A stretch of 64,000 bases of DNA, from NCBI GenBank assembly GCA_003049485.1, contig PYST01000023.1, forward strand, positions 1-64,000, read 5' to 3'. This document shows positions 45,501-57,286 of the stretch, piece by piece. Origin of the DNA: Ophioceras dolichostomum. Its lineage: Eukaryota > Ascomycota > Sordariomycetes > Magnaporthales > Ophioceraceae. The notes below the pieces were generated by a model that worked only from the letters and a program-made list of their open reading frames with translations, did no database searches and was not told the DNA's origin. The first letter of the stretch is position 1; each line of letters opens with the position of its first letter. The position numbers and the translations under genes were made by a program.

Positions 45501-47627
45501 CAACATCCCGTTCCAGATGCTGTTGCGCGGCGCCAACGGCGTGGCCTACTCGTCGCTGCCCGACAACGCCATCGACCACTTCGTCGACCAGGCCAAGAAG
45601 AACGGCGTCGACATCTTCCGCGTGTTCGACGCCCTCAACGACGTCGACCAGCTCGAGGTGGGCATCAAGGCTGTGCACAAGGCCGGAGGCGTGGTCGAGG
45701 CCGCCATCTGCTACTCGGGCGACATGCTCAACCCCAAGAAGAAGTACAACCTCGACTACTACCTCGCTCTGGTCGACAAGCTCGTCGCGCTCGACATCCA
45801 CGTGCTGGGTATCAAGGACATGGCCGGGGTGCTGAAGCCCCACGCGGCCCGCCTCCTCGTCGGCAGCATCCGCCAGAAGTACCCGGACCTGCCCATCCAC
45901 GTGCACACGCACGACTCGGCGGGCACGGGGGTGGCCTCCATGGCGGCCTGCGCCCAGGCCGGGGCCGACGCCGTCGACGCCGCGACCGACAGCATGTCCG
46001 GCATGACGTCCCAGCCGAGCATGAACGCCATCCTCGCCTCCCTCGAGGGCACCGACCTCGACCCGGGACTGGACGTCCACCACGTGCGCGCCCTGGACTC
46101 GTACTGGGCGCAGCTCCGCCTTGTCTACTCTCCCTTCGAGGCGCACCTGACGGGCCCGGACCCGGAGGTGTACGAGCACGAGATCCCCGGTGGGCAGCTC
46201 ACCAACATGATGTTCCAGGCGTCGCAGCTGGGGCTGGGCTCGCAGTGGCAGGAGACCAAGAAGGCGTACGAGCACGCCAACGACCTGCTGGGAGACATCG
46301 TGAAGGTGACTCCCACGAGCAAGGTCGTCGGGGACCTGGCGCAGTTCATGGTGTCCAACAAGTTGAGCCCCGAGGACGTGCAGCGCCGCGCGGGCGAGCT
46401 CGACTTCCCGGGCTCGGTGCTCGAGTTCCTCGAGGGCCTCATGGGCCAGCCTTACGGGGGCTTCCCTGAGCCCTTGCGCACCGATGCGCTGCGGGGGCGC
46501 CGCAAGCTAGATAAGCGTCCCGGTCTGTTCCTGGACCCCATCGACTTCCCCAAGGTGAAGAAGGAGCTGGTCAAGAAGTACGGGGGACCGATCACGGAGA
46601 CCGAGCTGGCGTCGCACGTCATGTACCCGAAGGTGTTCGAGGACTACAAGAAGTTCGTGCAGAAGTTTGGCGACCTGTCGGTGCTGCCGACCAAGTACTT
46701 CCTGTCGAAGCCGGAGATCGGCGAGGAGTTCCACGTGGAGCTCGAAAAAGGCAAAGTCCTGATCCTGAAGCTGCTCGCCGTCGGCCCCCTCTCGGAGAAC
46801 ACGGGCCAGAGGGAGGTGTTCTACGAGATGAACGGCGAGGTGCGGCAGGTGACGGTCGACGACAAGCAGGCGAGCGTGGAGAACGTGTCGAGGCCGAAGG
46901 CGGACGCGTCGGACTCGAGCCAGGTGGGGGCGCCGATGGCGGGTGTGCTGGTCGAGCTGCGGGTGCATGATGGGACGGAGGTTAAGAAGGGGGATCCGCT
47001 TGCTGTGCTGAGTGCTATGAAGATGGTAAGTCTTTTGCTCTTTATTTTTGTTGTTATTGCTGTTATGTTAATCCTGTCTGGCTGGATCGGTCTTTTCGGT
47101 CGGTTGATGTTGTTGTTGTTGTCTGCCTTTGTCCTATCCCCCAACTCCGACTTTCACTTCGCCGTCACCTCCCTCACCCACGATTGCCCTTGCTACCTAG
47201 GCTCGTCCCCTCCTCCTCCTCCTCCTCCTCCTCCTCCTCCTCCTNNNNNNNNNNNNNNNNNNNNNNNNNNNNNNNNNNNNNNNNNNNNNNNNNNNNNNNN
47301 NNNNNNNNNNNNNNNNNNNNNNNNNNNNNNNNNNNNNNNNNNNNNNNNNNNNNNNNNCCTCCTCCTCCTCCTCCTCCTCCTCCTCCTCCTCCTGCTCCTC
47401 CTCCTCCCTCCCTCCCTCCCTCCCTTCTTTCTTTCTTTCTTTCTTTCTCTATTTCCTCCTCATCTCTTGGCAAGAGAGATCGGCTGCTAACGTTCCACGC
47501 TCTTTCCCTCCAGGAAATGGTCATCTCCGCCCCGCACAACGGTGTCGTCTCGAACCTTATGGTGAGGGAGGGCGATTCCGTCGACGGCGCAGACTTGGTT
47601 TGTAAGATCCATAAGAAGACTGGCTGA
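42540..47627 (+). CDS. pyc: Pyruvate carboxylase
   Basis: Ten exons: 42540-42675, 42828-42848, 43007-43014, 43151-43162, 43261-43298, 43414-43445, 43569-43688, 43823-43884, 43981-47025, 47514-47627; 1195 residues. It converts pyruvate, bicarbonate and ATP to oxaloacetate; fungal forms are usually cytosolic. The biotin carboxylase domain starts at STIMHLKKLLVANRGEIPIR and has the ATP-grasp loop KAAYGGGGRGMRVV (about 200-213). The carboxyltransferase domain follows (FQMLLRGANGVAYSSLPDN, HVHTHDSAGTGVASMAA). The biotin carrier motif is AMKM-E, with Lys1157 biotinylated; the last intron splits it directly after AMKM. Exons 3 and 4 are microexons of 8 and 12 bases. The last intron contains a TCC repeat and a run of N, but both flanking splice sites are present, so the protein is complete. 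Confidence 0.96.
47213..47425. repeat. TCC microsatellite with 113-base assembly gap
   Basis: Tandem TCC runs flank N at 47245-47357, followed by CTCC and TTTC runs to about 47447. All lie in the last pyruvate carboxylase intron. The gap is probably a collapsed repeat of unknown true length. Confidence 0.95.
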
Positions 47628-48997
47628 GGAGGATGAGGATGAGGAGGCACATTCATAGGTAGTTGGGAGGCAGTGAGCAAAAAAGCAGACAGGGCTAAGG
47701 TTAGGTAGGTATTATTGATTGGGTCGGATAGCAGTAACGGAGATATGTTTTTTTGCTCCGGCCGGATTGATCGGTCGGTAGTCCAGTAGCGTTAGCTGAT
47801 AGGTGGTAGCAACATCATTACCTAGCAGGTGTGCGGTAGATTGATTTATCGAAAACGGCAGTGCTATATCTACCTACCTCTCTGGATCCTCCTCGTGCTG
47901 GTCAGACGGGACTGACTATCTTTGGATAATTGGCGTCATCAGTGAAGGTCTGATTGCCTACCTACCTAGTAGTCGAGGCGCCTACCTACAAGAACAACCA
48001 GCATCAACCGGTTCATGCGCCATATTCCTCAAAGTCAGTACCTAAGCAGGTCGACGTGGTTGACCTTCTCGAGCCCTTGATGGGATTTTGCACCAAAGCA
48101 CATCACGCACGTGCATCTCCTCTGCTGGACTTCTCCCTGCTTCCTAAGCACGGGCCGGGCAAGCCGTACGGGTACGGAGGTGGGCAGCAGCAAAAATGGT
48201 GAGGATAGATCGAATACGTGGAAATCACTTGGAGTACGTGAAGTCTAGGTAGGCGGCGGCGGTTCTGTAAGCTCATGTCTGCTGTATCCCTTCTTTCCGA
48301 GTCGTGCCTTCACCGAGCCCGCCCTCTAACTGCAGTACAGCCCACAAGATAGTTTTCTTTGGAAGGTAGTGTTGTTCTCTTTGGGAGATAGCGTCCCGTA
48401 GGAGTAAAGCAGCTAACCTAGGTACCTACCTACCCATTCACTCGCGGAAGAAAATTACGCGTAGATCCATCCACCTTGCGTCCATCTGCAATAGCGCTGA
48501 TATCTAGGGGAAAGAACGCGAGGTTGGAATTCTTTCTGCCCCTTCGTGGGGCGATCGTCTGTGGCATGTGTGGTTCGGACGCTGGTGCAGATGCTGTAGA
48601 TCGATGCCTTATTTTCTAGCCTTTTTCCTCCATATCCCTGGTGTTTGATGCGATGGTGGGTGGGAGACGTGGGACATGTGTGGTCGATCCGATGGAATGC
48701 CCCCTCCTCCGTTCACATCACACTCGATCTGCCTTCACCTTGGTAGGTAGGTGGGTAGGTAGTAGGTAGGTTAGTGGGTACCTGGGTGACGGCCTGGTTG
48801 TCTGGATTCACCTCACCTTTGTAGAACGTGGTAAGGTGAACGAACGCGTAGAAGCTGGCAGAAAGAAGCAGAAACACGCACACCTAAACGCTCTTTTAAA
48901 TCCATCCCGCATTCCTCAGTTCCCAAGTTCGGATTTCGCAACTTTCATTCTTCAACACATCTCCCTCCCACCTTGCGCTTGTCGACAGATCGCTCAT
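47628..48997. other. Intergenic rich in ACCTACCT/GGTAGGTA motifs
   Basis: No gene is supported. Many ACCTACCT or TAGGTAGG words occur (near 47703, 47870, 47960, 48415 and 48741-48785), with one TAGGTACCTA at 48419-48428. The frame of the next gene is open upstream to 48836 but without an ATG. Confidence 0.5.
48741..48785. repeat. GGTA/GTAG-rich imperfect microsatellite
   Basis: Imperfect run of GGTAGGTAGGTGGGTAGG type in noncoding DNA upstream of the F-box/ankyrin-like gene. Confidence 0.8.
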
Positions 48998-50303
48998 ATG
49001 ATGGCGTCTCCTGTGGAAACTGTGGCCGGTGATCAGCTCAAGGTTTCGTTGATCGACTTTCCCAACGAACTTCTGATCGAGATTGCAATGCATCTCGCGA
49101 CAGCCGGCGACGTTTTTCGGTTTTTCAAAGCCATGCAGCGTCCGTGCCTGACCAGCCGCAGACTGGAGACTAGGATGGCCTTCAACGATGTGACGGCGGA
49201 GTGCGGCAACCAGGAAATGGTCTGTCGCTTTATGGAGGCAATGCTCAACAAGCCGATGCACCAATGGTCGGCTTTGTACCACGGTCTCCTGACAAACAAA
49301 GCACACCTCGTCGTCGGCGTGCTGGAGGCTGCAGAGCTATCCCGGCGCCACGACCCTAGCCTCGACATTCAACCCTACCTACAAGGCCACAGCTATCGAC
49401 CGACGTGGGATGAGACTTTCGACGCCCCGAGCCCCCTGCAGATCGCAGCCGGCAAGGGCGATGTCGAGCTAGTCTCCCGGCTCTTGTCTGCCTTGGAGGG
49501 TGACGCGCGGTCAGGTGCCCAAGCGGAAATCAACAAGATACTGAGGCAACATGCCGCACAGGACAGCCACCGAATGACACCAATGGCGACTGAGGTGATG
49601 AGGAGTGGGTGGGCATCTATCTTCCACACCATTTATATCACGCCGCTCGTGGAGGCGACCATGACCCGAGGCATCGCCATGGTTTCACTCCTGCTCCAGC
49701 AAGGGGCTAAGCCCAGCAGGGGAAACCCGTCCGCGATGGATGTGGCGCTCTTGACCGACCAGCACAGGATGGTCGAGATTTTTCTTCTCCGGGCGAAACC
49801 GAAGTGGTATGACTTGGCCCCCAGTCTGGCGAGGGCCGTCAGTTACAGCTGCGATGGGGACATCAGTGCCTTGACGATCAAGACGTTCGTCAGTTTGGGC
49901 GACTATACCGAGGGGGCCTTCAATTCCGCCCTAGAGAAGGGACGCCGGGGCATGGCGACGGGAGAGATGGCCATCGGCTTCGCGGAGTCGAATTGTCAGC
50001 TGTACACCTGCTATGGTGAGGGGCAAGGCCACAGGTACCTCCTCAGGGACATTGTGAGAAACCAGGTCATCGGCCAGCACGGCCATTACGGCCATTTTTA
50101 CCGTGACCATGAGGCCTTCTTGCGCAGGTTCGTTGCAGGCCAGCTCCCGTACTGGGTCGGCTTGGTCGGCTTGGTAGTACCCTGTCGCGACTGCATGGTA
50201 CCCTATCGTGTCTCCCGAGACGACCGTGGTGCTTCCCGGACTCGCAACGCCTACTGGAGCAAGTGGCAGCACGGCCTTGCGATGTGCTTTGCCCAAGCTG
50301 ACT

Positions 50304-50334
<31 letters not shown>

Positions 50335-50752
50335 TGGCAATGACGACTCCCACAACGACGGCCACATGCCGGGGAAGGAGGAGGAGGGTAACAAGGGTAC
50401 GATGATGACCGGGCAGGCCGTCCGGGAATCCAGCCGGAAGAACTGGCTCCTCAAGTCCGGCCAGATAATGGTGGAGGGTATGGAGCTGGCGGAGGAGCAC
50501 CATGCAAGGGGGTATAACATGCACGAGATCCTCCGGGGCTTGGTGGCGTGTGGAGGAGGAGCCAAGCCGACGCAGGTCTGGCGACTGCTGCCGAGCAGCC
50601 GCCAGCAGAGCCCGGCCGTCGTCGCTCTTGTTCTGCGACACTGGCTTGGGAAGCAACTGAATGCCAACGACCCGATAGCCTACCCCGACGATGGCGCCGG
50701 CTCCGCGAAGAACTGGGACCGCTGGTGTGAGAGTCGGACGCGGGACGCCTAA
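48998..50752 (+). CDS. F-box and ankyrin-like protein
   Basis: One exon, 584 residues from ATG 48998 (ATG 49001 is equally possible). The frame is open upstream to 48836, but with no ATG. Near the N-terminus SLIDFPNELLIEIAMHLATA resembles an F-box, and degenerate ankyrin-type helices follow (SPLQIAAGKGDVELVSRLL, GIAMVSLLLQQGAKP, DVALLTDQHRMVEIFLL). A run of ten Asp (50306-50335) opens an acidic disordered segment in the C-terminal third. F-box proteins of this build usually recruit substrates to SCF ubiquitin ligases; the substrate is unknown and the F-box call is only moderate. Such genes are expanded and variable in filamentous fungi, which fits the repeat-rich flanks. Confidence 0.72.
50306..50335. 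repeat. GAC microsatellite encoding poly-Asp
   Basis: Nine GAC codons plus GAT, in frame, within the F-box/ankyrin-like gene. Confidence 0.95.
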
Positions 50753-51787
50753 ACCTGGGCCGGCTATCCCAGGCTTGGCGCGGCCCTATGATCCCACGCT
50801 ATCTTGTGGACATGTCGCGACTACCTACCAAGGTGCTGACCTACTGAGGTGGGCATTCACTCATATTTACCATGGCCAATGACACGGCCCGGCGGTGTGG
50901 AGCAGGCTGAATGCACTGTAGAGCAGAGGTACCGAAGTAGGTTCCTACCAATGCATGCAGGCGTGTTGGCAGAGGGGCGTCAAGACCGATTTCTCAGCAC
51001 ACTTCCCTGACCAACGATGTTTTTGTGTTCGCTCCGGGAGGCAGAGGCATCCGTGGTTGACTCGATACGTGAAAGCAGGGGAACAGAGAGAGAGACACCA
51101 TGTACTATTAGGACAGCAGAATCTCTGGAGTGGAGCGAGGGAAGAAGGGCATTGTTTGTCACACATCAGAAAGGGCAAGATATGCGAGAACCATAGTTCC
51201 TGCCTGAGGCAGTCAGGCCGAAATATCTGTTTCCAAATTTGGAAGCTCCAAAGTGAAGTGTCATTGGAATCACGTGCACTGCGTAAGATGAGCTTGGCAC
51301 CCCTGGTCAGTACCAGCACGGGAGAAGCTCGGTCCAAGCGTCGCATGTCAGGTCGGCCTGGGATTTGACGAAAGGGAACAGGTAACCTTTCAAAAAATAT
51401 TACTTGGAACTTCGCAGATGCACCACACAAACCATCAACACCACCCACCACAATTACCTCGCGTTTCCCTTCTAGATCTTCCAGATTGCCCCCCTCTGGA
51501 GGAATCAAAAATCATCCACTGCCATTTCCGCCGGTGACTTCTCCTCACACTAATCTCACAATTCAGTTCAGTAACTTAATCCCACAGCTTTTACCTTCTC
51601 TTCGACCCGGCAGAGCTGATTACGGTCCCCTTTCTTTCTTGCCAACGGTGCTTGACGACTCGACCTCTCCTTTGCATTTCCTCGGCCGCCCGCACTGCTT
51701 GCCAGCCATCGGCAACCGAGCCCTCTTGACGAGTCTGGTAGACCTTCTTTTCGAGCTCCTACGCGCGGCCCAGCGCAGGGAATCACC
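50753..51787. other. Intergenic and clathrin leader
   Basis: No gene is supported. The 370 bases before the clathrin start (from about 51418) contain no ATG and are pyrimidine-rich, consistent with a long leader. Confidence 0.5.
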
Positions 51788-54700
51788 ATGGCGCCACTCC
51801 CCATCAAGTTCACCGAGCTCTTGCAGCTCTCCAGCGTGGGCGTCGAGAGCGCGTCTATCGGTTTTAACTCCTGTGTATGCCCAGGCACCTCTCCTTCCTC
51901 GCCCTTGGTCACTTGTGTCTCTTTTCCTCTTTTTCCTGCTTGTCTTGTACATCTTCCTGTTACAGGAGAGAGACGGACGGGCTGTCGATGGGTTGCTGAC
52001 GCACGCGAATGCTCCTGCTAATGCTCCTGCTAATGCTCCTGCTCTTTGCTTTTATTCGTAACAGACATTAGAATCAGACTCGTACATCTGCATTCGAGAG
52101 AAGAAGGACGAGACCTCCCTGCCAGAAGTTGTCATCGTCGACCTGAAGAATGGCAACAACGTCACGCGCCGGCCGATCAAGGCCGACAGTGCCATCATGC
52201 ACTGGACCCGCCAAGTCATCGCCCTGCGCGCCCAGTCGCGGACGCTCCAGATCTTCGACCTCGAGAAGAAAGCGAAGCTCAAGTCGGCCACAATGAACGA
52301 GGACGTCGGTTTCTGGAAGTGGATCAGCGAGACGACCCTGGGCCTGGTAACGGACGCTGCGGTATATCACTGGGACGTCTTCGACCCGAACCAGGCCGCC
52401 CCGGTCAAGCTGTTCGCGAGGAACGATAACCTTAGCGTAAGCATCCTCCGTGATATTTTGCTGCTGATCTTTCTGCAGTAGCTTCCACAATAGCTTCTAC
52501 TAGAAGAGGCGGTTTGCTGACATCTCCATCCCTTCGCTCGTAAACAGAACAACCAGATCATCAACTACCGAACCAACTCCGAGGGCAAGTGGATGGTTGT
52601 GGTCGGCATCACACAGTCGCAAGGCCGCGTCGTTGGTAACATGCAGCTCTACTCGAAGGACCGTGGCATCAGTCAGTCCATCGAGGGTCATGCCGCCGCC
52701 TTCGGCACCACGCGACTCGAGGGCGCCGCCCAGGACACCAAGCTCTTCACCTTCGCGGTCCGGACCGCGACTGGTGCCAAGCTCCACATCGTCGAGGTCG
52801 ACAAGCCTGAAGCGAACCCAGCATACCCGAAGAAGAACATCGACGTGTTCTTCCCCGCGGAGGCTGTCAACGACTTCCCGGTCTCTCTTCAGGTCTCCCA
52901 GAAGTACGGCGTGATCTACCTGGTGACCAAATACGGCTTTATTCACCTGTATGATCTCGAGACCGGCGTGTGCATCTTCATGAACCGCATTTCGGGCGAG
53001 ACCATCTTCACGACCACCACCGACAGCGACTCGACCGGCATCGTCTGCATCAACCGCAAGGCGCAGGTCCTGTTCGTGACCATTGACGACAGCACGATGA
53101 TCCCGTATCTCCTGCAAAACCCGGCCAACACCGAGCTTGCGATCAAGATGGCGTCGAGGGCTGGTCTCCCGGGTGCCGACAACCTCTACGCCCGACAGTT
53201 CGAGCAGCTATTCAACGCAGGTAACTATATGGAGGCCGCTAAGATAGCGTCTAGCTCGCCCCGGGGTTTCCTCCGCACGCCAGAGACGATCGAGAAGTTT
53301 AAGAGGCTCCCGCAGCAGCCCGGTCAGATGTCGTACATCCTGCAGTACTTCGGCCTGCTCCTGGATAAGGGTGCTCTCAACCGCCACGAGACCATCGAGC
53401 TGGCCCAGCCCGTGCTCGCCCAGCAACGCAAGCAGCTGCTCGAGAAGTGGCTGAAGGAGGGCAAGCTGGACTGCTCCGAGCAGTTCGGCGACATGGTGCG
53501 GCCGTACGACGTCAACATGGCGCTGGTGATCTACCTCAAGGCCAATGTGCCCCAGAAGGTGGTCGCTGGCTTCGCCGAGACGAGTCAGTTCGATAAGATC
53601 CTGCCGTACTGCGCCCAGGCCAACTACCAACCCGACTGGATCCAGCTGCTGCAACACATCGTGCGGGTCAACCCCGAGAAGGGTGCCGAGTTCGCGACCA
53701 CGCTGGCCAACCAGGAGGGCGGGTCGCTGGTGGACATCGAGCGGGTCGTGGATGTCTTCCAGTCACAAGGCATGGTCCAGCAGGCCACAGCCTTCCTGCT
53801 GGACGCCCTTAAGGAGAACAAGCCCGAGCACGCCCACATGCAGACCAGGCTGCTGGAGATGAACCTGATGAACGCCCCTCAGGTCGCCGACGCCATCTTG
53901 GGCAACGAGATGTTCTCCTACTTCGACCGTGCTCGCATCGCCACGCTGTGCGAGCAGGCCGGCCTGCACCAGAAGGCGCTCGAGCTCTACGAGGACCCCA
54001 CTGCCGTCAAGCGAGTCATCGTGGGCATCGCGGGCACCCCGAACTTCAACCCGGAATGGCTGGTCGGTTACTTCTCGAAGCTGTCGGTTGAACAGTCGCT
54101 GGACTGCCTGGACGCCATGATGAAACATAACATCCGTCAGAACCTCCAGTCCGTCGTCCAGGTGGCGACCAAGTACTCCGACCTGCTTGGCCCCACTAGA
54201 CTAATCGACTTGTTCGAGAAGTACAAGACGGCCGAGGGCCTATACTACTACCTGGGCAGCATCGTCAACCTGTCCGAGGAGCCCGACGTGCACTTCAAGT
54301 ACATCGAGGCAGCGACCAAGATGGGCCAGTTCAACGAGGTAGAGCGCATCTGCCGCGACAGCAACCACTACAACCCGGAGAAGGTGAAAAACTTCCTCAA
54401 GGAGGCCAAGCTCACCGAGCAGCTGCCCCTCATCATCGTGTGCGACCGCTTCAACTTCGTGCATGACCTGGTTCTGTACCTGTACCAGAACCAGCAGTTC
54501 AAGTCGATCGAGGTCTACGTCCAGCGGGTGAACCCTGCGCGGACGCCTGCCGTGATTGGAGGTCTGCTGGACGTCGACTGCGAGGAGGGCATCATCAAGA
54601 ATCTGCTCTCGACCGTCAACCCGGCGTCAATCCCCATCGATGAGCTCGTGTCGGAGGTCGAGACGCGGAACCGGCTCAAGTTGTTGCTACCGTTCTTGGA

Positions 54701-57286
54701 GGCCACTCTGGCCGCTGGCAATCAGCAGCAGGCTGTCTTCAACGCGCTGGCCAAGATCTACATCGACTCGAACAATAACCCGGAGAAGTTCCTGAAGGAG
54801 AACGACCAGTACGACTCGCTCACTGTCGGCAAGTACTGCGAGAAGCGCGACCCCAATCTGGCGTACATCGCCTACCGCAAGGGCGGCAACGACCTGGAGC
54901 TGGTCAACATCACCAACGAGAATTCGATGTACAAAGCCCAGGCCCGGTACCTGCTCGAGCGCGCGGACCACGAGCTGTGGATGTTCGTGCTTAGCGAAAA
55001 CAACATCCACCGCCGGTCCGTTGTCGACCAGGTTATCTCGACGGCCGTGCCGGAGTCGACAGACCCCGCCAAGGTCTCCGAGGCCGTCTCGTGCTTCCTC
55101 CAGGCCGACTTGCCTGGCGAGCTCATCGAGCTGCTGGAGAAGATCGTCCTTGAGCCGTCGCCTTTCAGCGACAACCAGAACCTGCAGAATCTGCTCATGT
55201 TCACGGCGGCCAAGGCGGACAAGTCGCGCGTTATGGACTACATCCACAAGCTGGACGGGTTCAACCCTCAGGAGATCTCGGACGTGTGCATCAACGTCGG
55301 GCTCTACGAGGAGGCGTTCGAGATCTTCAAGAAGATCGGAGACAAGACGAGCGCCGTCAACGTGCTGGTCGAGCACGTGGTCAGCATCGACCGCGCCCAG
55401 GCGTACGCCGAGGAGGTCGACCTGCCCGAGGTCTGGAGCAGGGTTGCCAAGGCCCAGCTGGACGGCCTCCGCGTGTCGGACTCGATCGAGTCGTACATCA
55501 AGGCGGAGGACCCCAGGAACTACGCCGAGGTGATCGACATCGCCACGCACGCGGGCAAGAACGAGGAGCTGGTTAAGTACCTCCGCATGGCGCGCAAGAC
55601 CCTGCGCGAGCCGACCATCGACACGGCCCTCGGCTTCTGCTACGCCCGCCTGGAGAAGCTGTCGGAGCTCGAGGACTTCCTGCGGGGCACTAACGTGGCC
55701 AACATCGAGGAGTCCGGCGACAAGGCGTACGGCGAGGGCCTCTTCGAGGCGGCCAAGATCTTCTACACCAGCATCTCGAACTGGGCTAAGCTGGCTACGA
55801 CGTTGGTGCACCTGGGCGACTATCAGGCGGCCGTAGAGTGTGCGCGCAAGGCCAACAGCATTAAGGTGTGGAAGGAGGTCCACGAGGCCTGCGTGGAGAA
55901 GAAGGAGTTCCGCCTGGCGCAGATCTGCGGTCTGAACCTGATCGTCGACGCGGAGCAGCTGCAGGCCCTCGTCAAGCAGTACGAGCGCAACGGCTTCTTC
56001 GACGAGCTGATCGGCCTGCTTGAGAATGGCCTGGGTCTGGAGCGGGCTCACATGGGCATGTTCACCGAGCTGGGCATCGCGTTGTCCAAGTACCGGCCCG
56101 AGCGCCTGATCGAGCACCTGAACCTGTTCTGGAGCCGCATGAACCTGCCCAAGATGATCCGCGCCTGCGAGGAGGCCAACCTGTGGCCCGAGCTGGTCTT
56201 CTGCTACGTGCACTACGACGAGTTCGACAACGCCGCCCTGGCCGTCATGGAGAGGCCCGAGAACTCGTGGGAGCACCAGCAGTTCCGCGAGATCGTCGTC
56301 AAGGTGGCCAACCTGGAGATCTACTACAAGGCCATCAACTTCTACCTGGAGCAGCACCCTTCGCTCCTGACAGACCTCCTGCAGGCGCTGACCCCGCGCA
56401 TCGACGTCAACCGCGTGGTCAAGATGTTCCAGAAGTCGGATAACCTGCCCCTGATCAAGCCGTTCCTGCTGAACGTGCAGTCGCAGAACAAGAGGACCGT
56501 CAACGAGGCCATCAACGACCTGCTGATCGAGGAGGAGGACTACAAGACGCTGAGGGACTCAGTCGAGAACTACGACAACTACGAGCCCGTCGACCTCGCG
56601 GCCCGGCTGGAGAAGCACGACCTCGTCTTCTTCCGCCAGATCGCGGCCGCCATCTACCGCAGGAACAAGCGGTGGGAGAAGTCGATCGCGCTGTCCAAGC
56701 AGGACAAGCTGTGGAAGGACGCCATCGAGACGGCGGCTCTGTCGGGCAAGCCGGAGATCGTGGAGGATCTTATCCGATACGTAAGTACTTTTGTCCCCCC
56801 TTCTCCTGTTGGATCTGCTTTCGCTTTGGTGTATTAGTTAAAGTCCCTTCAACTGGCTCTTTTCTCTTTTTTCATCTGCTAACCTAACCTTACCTTACCT
56901 TCCCGACTGCTCAGTTCGTCGACATCGGCAACAGGGAGTGCTACGTCGGCATGCTGTACGCGTGCTACGACCTCCTCCGCCCCGACCTAGTGCTAGAGAT
57001 GTCGTGGCGCCACGGCCTACACGACTTCACCATGCCCTACATGATCAACCTGCTGTGCCAGCAGACGCGCGAGCTGGCCACCCTAAAGGCGGACAACGAA
57101 GCCCGCAAGGCGCGCGAGAAGGAGCAGGAGAAGAAGGACGACAACACCCCGATCCTGGGGAGCCGGCTCATGATCACGGCAGGCCCCGCCTCTGCCACTG
57201 GAGCTGGCCCACGCATCCCTTCGCCCGCCCCCTTCGCGGCCCCGAACGGCTTCGCGCCGCAGCCGACCGGCTACGGCGGCTTTTAG
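51788..57286 (+). CDS. chc1: Clathrin heavy chain
   Basis: Four exons: 51788-51874, 52065-52436, 52548-56780 and 56915-57286; 1687 residues, the expected size. The N-terminal beta-propeller begins MAPLPIKFTELLQL and continues through SDSYICIREKK and IMHWTRQVIALRAQSRTLQIF. The long leg of clathrin repeats follows, including GKYCEKRDPNLAYIAYRKG and the knee/hub region near MPYMINLLCQQTRELATLK. The C-terminus ends FAPQPTGYGGF. Three heavy chains form a triskelion that coats vesicles at the plasma membrane, trans-Golgi and endosomes. All exon joins are in phase, with GTATGC, GTAAGC and GTAAGT donors. Oddly, the same frame stays open for 239 codons beyond the stop (57287-58006). Confidence 0.97.

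Noticed and set aside
44347..46275. 642-codon open frame antisense to pyruvate carboxylase
   Set aside because: It is the mirror of a highly GC3-biased exon, which removes stops on the opposite strand. It has no domain pattern.
54687..56357. 556-codon open frame antisense to clathrin heavy chain
   Set aside because: Same cause: antisense of a GC3-rich exon, with compositionally odd Leu/Val/Asp sequence.
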